From assembly GCA_022361095.1 (NCBI GenBank), contig JAKSBO010000142.1:1-9312 (forward strand): 9,312 nucleotides of DNA, read 5' to 3'. Positions 1 through 8,450 of this stretch are shown here, one piece after another. A program made the translations under genes and the position numbers. The notes below the pieces were generated by a model. That model had not been told where the DNA came from. It worked only from the letters and a program-made list of their open reading frames with translations, and did not search any database. The number at the start of each line of letters is the position of its first letter. The stretch's first letter is position 1. The stretch is from Desulfobacterales bacterium (lineage in GTDB: Bacteria > Desulfobacterota > Desulfobacteria > Desulfobacterales > Desulfobacteraceae).

Positions 1-1
1 A

Positions 2-1081
2 CTGAAACAGCTTTTTAAAGGCCGTGATCTTTTTGAGGAATTAGACAATACCCGGGCAGATAACAATACCAAAACCCGGGCCCGGGAGTACAGCCGGTTT
101 ATAATATTCTCCATTGACGGTCAAAAATATGGGGTTCCCGTGAACTATGCAAGGGAACTGACCTATTGCACCGGGGTAGATCAGACCTTTGCCAGCGGCT
201 GTATCGAAGGCGCGTTACGGCTTAGGGGACGAACCATGCCCGTGGTTAATTCCCGGGCGCTTTTGGACACCACGCCCGGCAAAACACTGCCAAAGGAAAG
301 CGGCCGGATTCTTGTAATGAAGGCCCACAGTCTATATTTCGGCATGATCATGGACGAGGTCCATCAAATCATGACCATGGATACCCAAGAGATCCTTCCC
401 ATGCCCTTTGAGGCCCGGCAAAGTGTGACCGGGCTTTATGAAAGCGGTGAAAACGACAATATTATGCTGCTTGATATGGATCACCTCATTGCCGAGCATG
501 CAGATGCCCTTCAATCCATGTCCCGCATGGAGAATGGCGACGGCCAGGCGCGTGATCAAAAATCCATACACCATTTAATCACCGAAAACGGCTACCTGAT
601 TTTCAGTGTGGAGCACGATTACGCAGTTCAAATCAAGGATATCCAAGAGATCATTCCCAGAAATGCGGTAATGAATATCCCGGCATCCAAATCCGATGAT
701 TCAGAGTTAATCAATCTCCGGGGCCTGGTGGTCCCGGTGGTGAATTTAAGAAAATTTTACGGATATCAAACCTCCGGAACACCCGGAGAACAATTGATTA
801 TCTGCCGCACGGAATCCGCCACGGTGGCCCTGGAGGTGGATAAGATCAAAACAATTTTTAAACAGGAACAATACTTTGAAACCCCGTCATTAAAATCCCA
901 GCTTCAGCCCAGAAAAGACACTCTGGACCGGCTCATTGATCTTTCAGAGGGTCAGGGAAGACAGCAACACGTATTAGTTGTCAATGTCCACAACATGGTA
1001 GCCAACCACCTGCTTTGCGGACAGTGTCCGCCAGATAACAACATGATGCCGGCTGATGCCGACAACATGATCACACAATGA
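2..1081 (+). CDS. CheW-type chemotaxis coupling protein with at least two CheW domains (5'-truncated)
   Basis: The reading frame is open from the first bases of the window, so the gene starts further left; 359 residues are visible. An internal GTG at 140 lies inside the first CheW fold and is not a credible start. Two CheW-like domains can be seen, at roughly visible residues 29-167 and 194-338. The second carries the classic signature NLRG (238-241) followed by VVPVVNLR; the first has the related RLRG (73-76) and MPVVNSR. CheW domains bridge chemoreceptors and the CheA kinase in cytoplasmic arrays. The roughly 30 residues before the first visible domain look like a charged linker, so a third CheW domain upstream is possible. 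There is no receiver domain at the C-terminus, which argues against CheV. The protein ends in a tail with a CGQC motif and several methionines. The chemoreceptor gene follows after 16 bases, so the two products probably work together. Family assignment is firm; total length is unknown. Confidence 0.9.
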   Translation: MKQLFKGRDLFEELDNTRADNNTKTRAREYSRFIIFSIDGQKYGVPVNYARELTYCTGVDQTFASGCIEGALRLRGRTMPVVNSRALLDTTPGKTLPKESGRILVMKAHSLYFGMIMDEVHQIMTMDTQEILPMPFEARQSVTGLYESGENDNIMLLDMDHLIAEHADALQSMSRMENGDGQARDQKSIHHLITENGYLIFSVEHDYAVQIKDIQEIIPRNAVMNIPASKSDDSELINLRGLVVPVVNLRKFYGYQTSGTPGEQLIICRTESATVALEVDKIKTIFKQEQYFETPSLKSQLQPRKDTLDRLIDLSEGQGRQQHVLVVNVHNMVANHLLCGQCPPDNNMMPADADNMITQ

Positions 1082-1097
1082 AGGAGAGTTAGACCCT

Positions 1098-3803
1098 ATG
1101 GAAAACACGAATAAGGATGCGGCAGTACTCAATATGGACTGCCTTGAGCTTATCCAGGACCCAAGTTTTATCGTAGATAAAGATATGTCTATCATCTGGG
1201 CTAATAAACCGTTCAGTAAAAAATTTCAATTGACTGATGCCGACATGAAACAGGGCATTCGTTGTGAAGAAATTTGCCCATCCCAGTTGTGTGGCACCAA
1301 AGACTGTCCTGTGACCAAATCCAGGCGGGTGGAAAAACCTGTGGAGACTGAATTTTTATATAAGGACAAAACTGACGCATTTAACTGGTTTCAAGCCCAT
1401 GCAGCCCCCATGAAAAACACCCAGAACCTTGTCACCTTAAAAGACATTACCGATGTCAAAGCATTAAAATCCCGTTTAACCCAGATGGAAACGGATCTGA
1501 ACGTGATCCCCACACCCATTATGGAGATCGACACCCAGTTCAACATAACATTCGTTAATCCGGCAGGCGCTTCGGTGGTGGGTCTTGCCCCGGATGAGGC
1601 AGTGGGGAAAAAATGCTTTGATCTGTTCAACACACCCCATTGCCGCACGGAACAATGCGCCTGCGCCAGGGCCATGAAAACCGATTCCGTAATCAGCGCT
1701 GAAACCATTGCACGCCCCAAAGACGGCGTGATCATACCCATAAAATATACCGGGGCACCCATCAAAGACGCCAAGGGCAACATCAAAGGGGCGCTTGAAT
1801 ATATCCTTGATGTCACCGAAGAAGCCGCCAACCGCCAGATGGCCGATGAAAAGATCAACAACCTGAACACCATACCCACACCCATCATGGCCATTGACTC
1901 GGAATTTTCCGTTACCTTCATGAACCCTGCCGGCGCTGCCGTGGCAGGCCTTACACCGGATGAAGTGATCGGAAAAAAATGCTACGACTTATTCAAAACG
2001 CCCCATTGCCGTACCGAAAAATGTGCCTGTGCCAGGGCCATGAAAACCGATGCCGTGATCACCACCGAAACCATTGCACGCCCCAAGGAAGGGGTAATCA
2101 TTCCCATTAAATATACCGGGGCACCCATCAAAGACGCCAAGGGCAACATCAAAGGGGCCCTTGAATACATCATGGACATCACTGAAGAGGCGGCCCAGCG
2201 CCAGGCAGCCAACGAAAAGATTGAAAACCTCAATGCCATTCCCACACCCATCATGTCCGTTGATACCCAGTTCAATATTACGTACATCAACCCGGCCGGG
2301 GCAAATGTTGCGGGCGCAGAGGTGGACGAAGTTATGGGCAAAAAATGTTATGACTTGTTTAAAACCCCCCACTGCCGTACGGAAAAATGTGCGGTGGGCA
2401 GGGCCATGGTGGAGGACAAAATCATCTCCGAAGAGACCATTGCAAGGCCCCAGGAAGGAATGATCATGCCCATCAAGTACACCGGCGCCCCCATCAAGGA
2501 TGCCAAAGGAAATATTAAAGGGGGCCTGGAGTTCATCCTTGATATCACCGAAGAGGCGGCCCAGCGCCAGGATGCCAGCGAAAAAATAGAGAACCTGAAT
2601 GTGATCCCCAACTCCATCCACGCAGTGGACCTTAACTACAATATCACCTATATCAACCCGGCCGGGGCAGAGATGTTGGGGCTTTCCATTGACGAGGCAA
2701 TCGGCCGCAAATGCTACGACCTTTTTTGCACCGAACGATGCAACTCCGAAAATTGCGGGGTCAAAAAGGCCATGCGCAGCGGAACGGTGATCAGCGAGCA
2801 GACCACGGCCCATTTGAGCCGCAGGGATGTCCCCATAAAGGTAACCAGTGTCTCGGTCAAGGATGCCAAAGGCAATGTCAAGGGCGGCCTGGAATATGCC
2901 GTGGATGTAACAAGGGAATCCCAGGTTGAGCTCTTGATCAACGATGCCGGAGACGAGGTGGCGGCTTTGGTGTCCGACTCTTTACAGATGATGGAGCAGG
3001 CCAGCAGCAACGTCACCGCCATGAACGGAACCATTGAAAAAGAGGTTAAAGACCTGGCAAACTCCATGGGGGTCATTGAAAACATGGTGGGTTCAGCCGC
3101 TGAAATGGTCACGCTGACGACCGATTCCAGCCAGATGGCTGCCGAAGTCTCCAAAGATGCCCAGGCCGGCAAACAGGCCGGCTCCCAAGCCGGTAAAAAA
3201 ATGCAGGCCATCAACACATCCATGGAAGATTCCAACCAGATGGTGGCGAACCTGGTGGAACAATTGAAAAAAATCGGTGGATTTGTGGGCATTATCAAGG
3301 ACATTGCCTCCCAGACCAATCTTCTGGCCTTTAACGCTGCCATTGAGGCGGCCCGGGCCGGAGATGCCGGCCGGGGCTTTGCCGTGGTGGCGGACGAGGT
3401 AAGAAAGCTTGCGGAGAACTCTTCCAAATCCGCCGTGGATATTGCCGATATCGTCAAACAGGTGGAAGATGAGTCCAGGGAGACCATCGGGGCCATGAAA
3501 GACGGCATGAAGATGCTGGGCGAGGGAAGTGAAGTGATCCAAAGTGCCCTGGACTCCATGGATAAAATTTCCGAAGGCATTTTAACCATCTCAACATCCA
3601 TTGACGCGCTTGATAAGAAAGCAGACCTTTTAAGCCATGGCGGCGAAGATGTAAAACGGCAGATTCAAGGGGTTGTGGCCGCATCCAGTCAAAACCAGTC
3701 TTCAGCCGACCTGGTGGAAGGTTCCATACACGAAACTGTGGCCGCCCTTAAAAAACTGGCCGGTTCCAGTGAGGAACTCAGCAAGGCCATAAGTGCCATG
3801 TAA
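1098..3803 (+). CDS. Soluble methyl-accepting chemotaxis protein with five PAS domains
   Basis: This 901-residue chemoreceptor has no hydrophobic membrane segment, so it should be cytoplasmic. A Shine-Dalgarno AAGGAG at 1081-1086, overlapping the previous stop, supports the ATG at 1098. PAS domains occupy about residues 12-122, then four tandem 122-residue units beginning at residues 134, 256, 378 and 500. Each unit contains an NPAG motif, a GK/RKC motif and the helix-linked ending DAKGN(I/V)KG...D(V/I)T. All five PAS domains contain C-x8-C-x4-C: C56/65/70, C173/182/187, C295/304/309, C417/426/431 and C539/548/553. Extra cysteines occur at 60, 189, 311 and 544. The signalling coiled coil fills about 610-901, with the kinase-control tip around 735-765 ([18 protein letters not shown]745 where Leu is usual). 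No CheR-docking pentapeptide ends the protein. It presumably controls CheA through CheW, probably including the upstream gene product. The signal is unknown; a redox or metal cue is inferred from the cysteines. Confidence 0.95.
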   Translation: MENTNKDAAVLNMDCLELIQDPSFIVDKDMSIIWANKPFSKKFQLTDADMKQGIRCEEICPSQLCGTKDCPVTKSRRVEKPVETEFLYKDKTDAFNWFQAHAAPMKNTQNLVTLKDITDVKALKSRLTQMETDLNVIPTPIMEIDTQFNITFVNPAGASVVGLAPDEAVGKKCFDLFNTPHCRTEQCACARAMKTDSVISAETIARPKDGVIIPIKYTGAPIKDAKGNIKGALEYILDVTEEAANRQMADEKINNLNTIPTPIMAIDSEFSVTFMNPAGAAVAGLTPDEVIGKKCYDLFKTPHCRTEKCACARAMKTDAVITTETIARPKEGVIIPIKYTGAPIKDAKGNIKGALEYIMDITEEAAQRQAANEKIENLNAIPTPIMSVDTQFNITYINPAGANVAGAEVDEVMGKKCYDLFKTPHCRTEKCAVGRAMVEDKIISEETIARPQEGMIMPIKYTGAPIKDAKGNIKGGLEFILDITEEAAQRQDASEKIENLNVIPNSIHAVDLNYNITYINPAGAEMLGLSIDEAIGRKCYDLFCTERCNSENCGVKKAMRSGTVISEQTTAHLSRRDVPIKVTSVSVKDAKGNVKGGLEYAVDVTRESQVELLINDAGDEVAALVSDSLQMMEQASSNVTAMNGTIEKEVKDLANSMGVIENMVGSAAEMVTLTTDSSQMAAEVSKDAQAGKQAGSQAGKKMQAINTSMEDSNQMVANLVEQLKKIGGFVGIIKDIASQTNLLAFNAAIEAARAGDAGRGFAVVADEVRKLAENSSKSAVDIADIVKQVEDESRETIGAMKDGMKMLGEGSEVIQSALDSMDKISEGILTISTSIDALDKKADLLSHGGEDVKRQIQGVVAASSQNQSSADLVEGSIHETVAALKKLAGSSEELSKAISAM
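1497..2960 (+). repeat. Four tandem 366-bp repeat units encoding PAS domains 2-5 of the chemoreceptor
   Basis: Aligning the motif L-N-x-I-P gives unit starts at 1497, 1863, 2229 and 2595, an exact 366-bp (122-codon) period without any indel. Units 1 and 2 are closest: a 50-bp run is identical at 1743-1792 and 2109-2158, and shorter identical runs of about 20 bp occur nearby. Units 2 and 3 share a 22-bp identical run at their ends (from about 2185 and 2551). Unit 4 is the most diverged and the N-terminal PAS domain (before 1497) is not recognisably part of the repeat at DNA level. The pattern points to stepwise in-frame tandem duplication or later gene conversion. Confidence 0.9.
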
Positions 3804-3808
3804 AAGTC

Positions 3809-4369
3809 ATGACGCTCTATGGCGACTGCCTTTTTACCACACGTTTGCACCTGAAACGGCCCACCAGGGAAGACCTGTTGTTAATTGCCGACTGGAGCCA
3901 TTCTCCCGAAGCCTGTGGGCCCTATCTCTCGTGTGAAAACCTTGATCCGGAACAACTGTACGACCAGCTCAAGTCAGGCGCCATGTGGAACGACAAGGAA
4001 AAACGTTTTATCATTTGCCGCAACGGCTTGCCCATCGGCTCTATCCGATACTGGACGCCTTGTGGACAACTGAACACCGCTATGATATCTGTGAAAGTTG
4101 CCGTACCCTCGCACCGGGGCAAAGGCTTTGGCACCGAGGCCCAAAAATTTTTAATCAAACATCTCATGGAAAACGAAAACATTCACCAGATACACATGTA
4201 CACAGACATCAACAACACATCCCAGCAGCGCTGTCTGCGCAAACTTGGCTTTGAGGCCAAAGAAGCGCTGCGCTACCATGACCAGAACCTGTTGCGGGAC
4301 GGCCTTCTTTTCATATTAACCTTGGAAAATTTCAGGCGCCAACCCATATACCGGTACCATAATGAGTGA
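3809..4369 (+). CDS. GNAT-family N-acetyltransferase (RimJ/RimL-like)
   Basis: A 186-residue protein with the layout of GNAT acetyltransferases, which transfer acetyl from acetyl-CoA to an amine of a protein or small molecule. The N-terminus (TTRLHLKRPTREDL, about residues 10-23) is typical of the RimJ/RimL-type branch. The acetyl-CoA pyrophosphate-binding loop is visible as RGKGFG at residues 103-108, following a beta strand (MISVKVAVP). Motif B appears as N135-N136 followed by the helix ending in RKLGFEA (144-150). The ATG lies 5 bases after the chemoreceptor stop with no good Shine-Dalgarno of its own, so translation is probably coupled to it. Its 3' end overlaps the deacetylase gene by 8 bases. 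The acceptor substrate cannot be read from sequence; the pairing with a deacetylase suggests a protein lysine, which is inference. Confidence 0.85.
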   Translation: MTLYGDCLFTTRLHLKRPTREDLLLIADWSHSPEACGPYLSCENLDPEQLYDQLKSGAMWNDKEKRFIICRNGLPIGSIRYWTPCGQLNTAMISVKVAVPSHRGKGFGTEAQKFLIKHLMENENIHQIHMYTDINNTSQQRCLRKLGFEAKEALRYHDQNLLRDGLLFILTLENFRRQPIYRYHNE

Positions 4370-5396
4370 CCCCAGAACAGGGATCGTGTTTGATCAGCGA
4401 TACCTGCACCACTGCATTCCCGGTCACAGCCTTGAGAATCCGGCCCGGCTGCAGAGCCTGTATCTTACACTAAGCCTGGCCGGATATACGGATCGATGCA
4501 AAGTTGTGCCTGCACGGCAGGCGGATATGGAAGACATACTGGCCGTACACTCATCTTTTTATCTTGAGCAGGTAAGAGAACACGCTGTCACTTCCGACCC
4601 CTATTCCTACGATAAAGACACCTATCTGATGGAGGATACCCTGGTCACGGCAATGCTTGCCGCCGGCGGCTGCATGGCCCTGGCCGATGAAATCATGGCC
4701 CGTGATATCGACCAGGGATTTGCCCTGGTCCGGCCTCCGGGACACCATGCGGGTATCGGGCGGGGCATGGGATTTTGCGTGCTCAATAATGCGGCCGTGA
4801 CCGCAGAGCACCTGCGCCGCAAACACGGCCTTAACCGCATCCTGATTGTGGATTTCGATGCGCACCACGGCAACGGCACCCAGGAAATTTTTTACGACAC
4901 CCACGAGGTTATGTTTTTGTCCGTACACCAGCAGGATATATTTCCCTTTTCCGGGCAGGCAAATCAAACCGGTGAAGGCAAGGGTGACGGCTATACCATT
5001 AATGTACCGGTCTACTCCCAGTTTGGGGACAATGAGTACACCTACCTGTTCGGACATCTGCTCCAGACATTGTGTACCCAGTATCTGCCCCAGATCATCC
5101 TGGTGTCGGCCGGTTACGACGCCCATGAGGACGACAGCATCAGCCAGACCTGCCTGACCACCCAATGGTACAAGGAGATCACCATGATGCTTGCATTTTA
5201 TGCAAAGAACGTATGTGACAAGCGACTTTTAATGATCCTTGAAGGCGGGTATAACCCTGACCGCCTTGAGCCCTGTGTGCTCACCAGCCTGGACGGCCTG
5301 CTTGAAAAGCCGCCGGAACAGGTGGAGATCCCCCAGGCCCCAAGGGCGGAACGGCTGTTGCAGGATCATCCTTTCCGACAATTTTGGACCTTATGA
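4362..5396 (+). CDS. Histone deacetylase / acetylpolyamine amidohydrolase family zinc hydrolase
   Basis: This 344-residue protein has every active-site motif of the arginase-fold deacetylases that remove acetyl groups from lysine side chains or acetylated polyamines. RPPGHH ends in the catalytic His pair H128-H129. DFDAHHGNGT (164-173) supplies zinc ligands D166 and H168. SAGYDAHEDD (249-258) supplies D253, and EGGYN (294-298) carries the transition-state Tyr Y297. A glycine-rich segment, GEGKGDGYTINVP (204-216), precedes the strand usual for the family. The length matches bacterial single-domain members such as AcuC and HdaH, and there is no signal peptide, so it should be cytoplasmic. The ATG at 4362 sits inside the acetyltransferase stop region (ATGAGTGA), implying translational coupling and roughly matched synthesis. 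The substrate is not determinable; an acetylated protein, as for AcuC acting on acetyl-CoA synthetase, or an acetylpolyamine are the main options. Confidence 0.95.
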   Translation: MSDPRTGIVFDQRYLHHCIPGHSLENPARLQSLYLTLSLAGYTDRCKVVPARQADMEDILAVHSSFYLEQVREHAVTSDPYSYDKDTYLMEDTLVTAMLAAGGCMALADEIMARDIDQGFALVRPPGHHAGIGRGMGFCVLNNAAVTAEHLRRKHGLNRILIVDFDAHHGNGTQEIFYDTHEVMFLSVHQQDIFPFSGQANQTGEGKGDGYTINVPVYSQFGDNEYTYLFGHLLQTLCTQYLPQIILVSAGYDAHEDDSISQTCLTTQWYKEITMMLAFYAKNVCDKRLLMILEGGYNPDRLEPCVLTSLDGLLEKPPEQVEIPQAPRAERLLQDHPFRQFWTL

Positions 5397-5440
5397 GCCC
5401 AGCCGATATCACCAACCCCATTTACAGCAGGTAATTTATC

Positions 5441-5872
5441 ATGCCCAATGAAACAGACAGACCCAATACCTTCGAATTAAACAGTTTGTTCCACCAGTGC
5501 CGCCAGTGCGGCAGTTGCTGCCGCAGGTTCAGACGCGTCCTGCTGACCCCCGAAGAAGTGCCATTCATCAAAAAAATGGGTGGCCATGTGGGTATGGAAC
5601 TGACCCTTTCCGCTACCCGGGACACCCCCCTGGATGATTTGATCAAAGCGGCGGCCGCCCAGGACAAAGTATATATGGTTCACCCTGACAACACAGGCTG
5701 CATCTTCCTTGAAAAACGGAATGAAAAATTTTACTGCCGGATCTACCATCACAGGCCCGAAGCATGCCGGGGCTTTCGCTGCAATCTTGCAGACGGCTCT
5801 TTGCAAAATGTTTTTGCCGACAATGCCATGTTTCTGCTGGGGAAAAGCAAGTTCGGCCTGCCCTTGAAATAA
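5441..5872 (+). CDS. YkgJ-type cysteine-cluster protein (putative Zn/Fe-binding)
   Basis: A 143-residue protein with the cysteine pattern of the YkgJ/Fli-type CxxCxxCC family: CRQCGSCC at residues 20-27, then GCIFL (C87), CRIYHHRPEACRGFRC (C99, C109, C114). These eight cysteines are the probable metal ligands; the family is usually annotated as zinc- or iron-binding, with no settled biochemical role. Only one start is possible, since an in-frame TAA lies at 5432-5434 just before the ATG. The AGG at 5429-5431 is a weak ribosome site. It follows the deacetylase by 44 bases and is the last gene before the terminator at 6001-6050, so it is probably the last cistron of the chemotaxis operon. No membrane segment is visible. 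Family call is firm; function is not. Confidence 0.85.
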   Translation: MPNETDRPNTFELNSLFHQCRQCGSCCRRFRRVLLTPEEVPFIKKMGGHVGMELTLSATRDTPLDDLIKAAAAQDKVYMVHPDNTGCIFLEKRNEKFYCRIYHHRPEACRGFRCNLADGSLQNVFADNAMFLLGKSKFGLPLK

Positions 5873-5946
5873 CGGTCATGGGTCTACCCGGCCTGTCAGC
5901 ACCCAGGCTTGGCCCGCAACAAAGGCTTCCCCAGACCTTCCTATAA

Positions 5947-5961
5947 ACTCGATCATCGAGT
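5947..5961. other. 15-bp perfect palindrome (ACTCGAT-C-ATCGAGT)
   Basis: Seven-base arms flank a single central base, 75 bases after the YkgJ-type gene. It is not followed by a T tract, so it is not a terminator. It could be a binding site for a dimeric regulator or a small mRNA hairpin (five pairs, five-base loop). Its centre lies 42 bp from that of a second palindrome at 5989-6003. Confidence 0.5.
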
Positions 5962-5988
5962 ATAAAAACATCCCCAAAAATTCAATTC

Positions 5989-6003
5989 TTTACACGCTGT
6001 AAA
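5989..6003. other. 15-bp perfect palindrome (TTTACA-CGC-TGTAAA)
   Basis: Six-base arms around a three-base centre, directly abutting the terminator hairpin and sharing its leading A tract. It has the symmetry of a dimeric regulator site, but I do not match it confidently to a known operator. The A/T-rich context makes a chance occurrence plausible. Confidence 0.4.
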
Positions 6004-6050
6004 AAAATGTGACAGGTGGCAGCCTTTTTACCCACCTGTCACGTTTTTTA
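6001..6050. terminator. Intrinsic terminator, possibly bidirectional
   Basis: An 11-bp perfect stem pairs 6009-6019 (GTGACAGGTGG) with 6032-6042, around a 12-base loop. A run of T at 6044-6049 follows, and seven A at 6001-6007 precede the stem, so it could work on both strands and the stem can extend by A-T pairs. It ends the operon that runs from the CheW gene to the YkgJ-type gene and insulates the histidine kinase unit. No gene on the minus strand in the window needs it. Confidence 0.9.
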
Positions 6051-6165
6051 ATTATCACAATTATTTCAACGCCTTAACTCCTGATTCAACCATATCTCTT
6101 CTGCTGGCATATATCTTGATATTTGCTGTGTACAAATACGCAAGCCCGAAGAAACGGTCTCACTG

Positions 6166-6169
6166 GAGC
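6166..6169 (+). promoter_or_regulatory. Ribosome binding site deciding the histidine kinase start
   Basis: GGAG lies 10 bases before the ATG at 6180. The same frame stays open upstream to a TTG at 6123, but that codon has no comparable site, and the 19 extra residues look unlike a protein N-terminus. The ATG at 6180 is therefore preferred. Confidence 0.7.
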
Positions 6170-6179
6170 CATACATATT

Positions 6180-7940
6180 ATGAATGAACCCATTGCTGAC
6201 AGAAAAGAATTTTACCAGGTACTGACCCGGAATATCAGAATTCGTATCCTGCTGGTTTCCATTATCCCCATGATGCTGACCCTTGGCATACTGTGCTGGC
6301 GGTTTCATCTGGCCTATTCTGAAAAGATCAGCGCCCATATCGGGGAGCTTGTGCTCAAACACACCCAGAATATCGATACCTTTCTCAAAGAGAAGCTGGG
6401 AAATATCCGCTACCTGGCCCGGCAGTTATCCGTCACCGACCCGGAGATGGCCCAGCAGTTCCTCACATCACAACTATCTGAACTTAAAGATGAATATGGA
6501 GATGTATTTACGGATCTGGGCCTTGTGGACTCAAAGGGTATCCAGCTTGCCTATGAAGGTCCTTTTCGCCTTGTCAATGCCGACTACAGCGAGGCGACCT
6601 GGTTCTTAAAGGCCATGGACAGCCCATACTATATTTCCGATGTATTTGCAGGCCTTCGCGGCCACCCCCATTTTATCCTGGCAGTCAAGCTGGCGGCCCA
6701 GGGCCAAACCTACATCCTGAGATCCACTATCAATTTTACGGCATTTAACAGTTTAGTGGAAAACGTCCAGATCGGCAGAACAGGTACGGCATTTATTGTC
6801 AATGCCCAAGGCCGCCTCCAAACCCATCCCCGCTCGGGCACCATGGAAATCGTCCCTGAATTTATTGCGGATCCGGCCATCTTCAAAAACAAGCATTCGC
6901 TCATCCTCAATCATAAAAATGACCAGGGCAATACCTGTCTCTATGCCCTGGCGCTTTTCAAAACCGTGGACTGGCGCATGGTGTTCCGCCAGGATGCCGG
7001 GGATGCATTAAGGGATATGTGGAAGGCCGAAGTGCTCACCCTCTTCATATTCCTGTTAGGCTGTGCAGCCATCGTGTCAGTTTCTTTTACACTCTCCCGA
7101 AACCTTGTCAAACGAATCGCAAGGGCAGACAAAAAAAATGAAGCCATGAACCAGCAGGTGGTGGAAAGCGGCAAGCTTGCCACCATTGGCGAACTGGCCG
7201 CAGGCATTGCCCATGAAATCAACAACCCTGTGGCCATCATGGTGGAAGAGGCCGGCTGGATGAACGATCTTCTTGAAGAGGAGACCGGGATGACCCGGGA
7301 CAACAGGCATGAGTTCCACCGGGCCATTGAACAGATCACAACCCAGGGCCGGCGCTGCAAGGACATAACCCACAAATTGCTGAGTTTTGCCCGGAAAAGC
7401 GATGCCACAGTGGCGGATATCGACATCAATGACACCATCCGGGAAATCGTTGGGCTTACCGCCCAGATGGCCCGGTATAACAATGTGACCATCTCCACCC
7501 GGCTTGACCCGGCCCTGCCCTTTATACGATTTTCACCTTCCGAACTGCAGCAAGTCATCTTGAACCTGACCAACAACGCCATTGATGCCATGGGCAAAGA
7601 CGGCGGCAATGTGGAGATTGCAACAGGTCTCAATGATGAAGACGCCAATATGATCGAAATTAAAGTGGATGACAACGGCCCAGGAATTCCCGCCCAATAC
7701 CTGGACCGGATATTTGATCCTTTTTTCACCACCAAAGCCGTGGGAAAAGGCACAGGATTAGGTCTCTCCATCTGTTACGGCATTATCCAGAAAATGGGCG
7801 GCACCATAGAGGTGGAAAGCCGTATGGGACAAGGCACCTGTTTCCTGATCCGGCTGCCCTTAGATGTCCGGAAGCCAGACGATTCGTCAACAGGCGATAC
7901 AAAACACAGCCGTCGGCTGACCGAGCCTGTCAAGGCTTAG
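6180..7940 (+). CDS. Membrane sensor histidine kinase with dCache-like extracytoplasmic domain
   Basis: A 586-residue kinase. A first membrane helix (about 21-41) is followed by an extracytoplasmic region of about 240 residues and a second helix (about 283-306). The outer region has the Cache pattern: a long N-terminal helix, LGLVDSKG (113-120), WFLKAM (141-146), YYISDVF (150-156) and a membrane-distal/proximal double arrangement with [19 protein letters not shown] (199-217). Such domains bind small ligands such as organic acids or amino acids. No HAMP domain is obvious beyond a short linker. The kinase core has the H-box [15 protein letters not shown] with phosphoacceptor H345, the N-box [11 protein letters not shown] (461-471), G1 DDNGPG (497-502), F-box DPFFTT (513-518) and G2 GKGTGLGLS (522-530). 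All catalytic motifs are intact. Two receiver genes follow, the first after 86 bases, and are the likely phosphotransfer partners. The ligand is unknown. Confidence 0.93.
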   Translation: MNEPIADRKEFYQVLTRNIRIRILLVSIIPMMLTLGILCWRFHLAYSEKISAHIGELVLKHTQNIDTFLKEKLGNIRYLARQLSVTDPEMAQQFLTSQLSELKDEYGDVFTDLGLVDSKGIQLAYEGPFRLVNADYSEATWFLKAMDSPYYISDVFAGLRGHPHFILAVKLAAQGQTYILRSTINFTAFNSLVENVQIGRTGTAFIVNAQGRLQTHPRSGTMEIVPEFIADPAIFKNKHSLILNHKNDQGNTCLYALALFKTVDWRMVFRQDAGDALRDMWKAEVLTLFIFLLGCAAIVSVSFTLSRNLVKRIARADKKNEAMNQQVVESGKLATIGELAAGIAHEINNPVAIMVEEAGWMNDLLEEETGMTRDNRHEFHRAIEQITTQGRRCKDITHKLLSFARKSDATVADIDINDTIREIVGLTAQMARYNNVTISTRLDPALPFIRFSPSELQQVILNLTNNAIDAMGKDGGNVEIATGLNDEDANMIEIKVDDNGPGIPAQYLDRIFDPFFTTKAVGKGTGLGLSICYGIIQKMGGTIEVESRMGQGTCFLIRLPLDVRKPDDSSTGDTKHSRRLTEPVKA

Positions 7941-8011
7941 GCTCGTCCTATAACAACGCATAAAACGGATTTAAGACCCTATTAGAATTTTTTTAAACCT
8001 TTAAACCACTT

Positions 8012-8017
8012 AGGGAG
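8012..8017 (+). promoter_or_regulatory. Ribosome binding site deciding the first receiver gene start
   Basis: AGGGAG ends 9 bases before the ATG at 8027. A TTG two codons earlier (8021) is in frame but only 3 bases from this site, so the ATG is the real start. Confidence 0.75.
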
Positions 8018-8026
8018 ACTTTGCAG

Positions 8027-8449
8027 ATGAAACTTTTATTTGTCGATGATGAGAAAGCCTTTCTGGACACCCTGATCAAACGGTTAGAGAAACGCGAAAT
8101 CAAAGCGGACGCCGTGTACGACGGACAGTCAGCCATCACCTTTCTGTCGGAAAACACCAACACGGATGTGGTGGTTCTTGATGTGAAGATGCCCGGCATG
8201 GACGGTCTTGAAGCACTCCAGGCCATTAAAAATGAAAATCCGCTGGTGGAAGTGATCATGCTCACCGGACATGCCACCGTTCAAAATGCCATTGAAGGGA
8301 TGAAACGCGGCGCATTTGACTACCTGATGAAGCCCTGTGATCTTGAAGAGCTCATCGCCAAGATTGAAGAGGCGGCAGCTAAGAAATTTAAACACGAAGA
8401 GAAGATTATGGAGGCCAGGGCAAAGGAAATCACAGGCCGCATGGTTTAG
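8027..8449 (+). CDS. Stand-alone response regulator receiver protein (first)
   Basis: A 140-residue CheY-like receiver with no output domain. The acidic pocket D8-D9, phosphoacceptor D52 (in VLDVKMPGMDG), switch residue T80 (MLTGH) and K102 (MKPC) are all present, so it should be phosphorylated and switch normally. The sequence style (GHATVQNAIEGMKRGAFDYLMKP) is that of receivers from the NtrC-type regulators. After the receiver fold there is a charged helical tail of about 20 residues (from about K119), which may dock a partner. It lies 86 bases after the Cache kinase and is presumably phosphorylated by it. With no DNA-binding domain it must act by protein contact or in a phosphorelay. A long palindromic element starts one base after its stop codon region. 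Confidence 0.93.
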   Translation: MKLLFVDDEKAFLDTLIKRLEKREIKADAVYDGQSAITFLSENTNTDVVVLDVKMPGMDGLEALQAIKNENPLVEVIMLTGHATVQNAIEGMKRGAFDYLMKPCDLEELIAKIEEAAAKKFKHEEKIMEARAKEITGRMV

Positions 8450-8450
8450 A

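Noticed and set aside
1989..2813. Long minus-strand open frames opposite the PAS repeats, up to 274 codons.
   Set aside because: They mirror the 122-codon repeat of the chemoreceptor on the other strand and have no recognisable domain; shadows of the real gene.
1497..2960. The regular 366-bp repeat as a CRISPR array or non-coding satellite.
   Set aside because: The repeats are wholly within an intact reading frame, are long and without spacers, and encode PAS domains.
5764..5946. Open frame overlapping and extending past the YkgJ-type gene, which might have meant a frameshifted C-terminus.
   Set aside because: The YkgJ-type protein is already complete in its own frame with all expected cysteines, and the extension shows no family features.
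6094..6144. Possible promoter for the kinase operon, including a GG...GC pair resembling a sigma-54 site and TTGATA resembling a -35 box.
   Set aside because: The GG to GC spacing is 17 rather than the required 10 bases, and no acceptable -10 box lies 16-18 bases after TTGATA.
7922..7945. Six-base inverted repeat CGAGCC/GGCTCG spanning the histidine kinase stop codon, a possible terminator or attenuator.
   Set aside because: Short stem, 12-base loop and no T tract; it overlaps coding sequence and can occur by chance.
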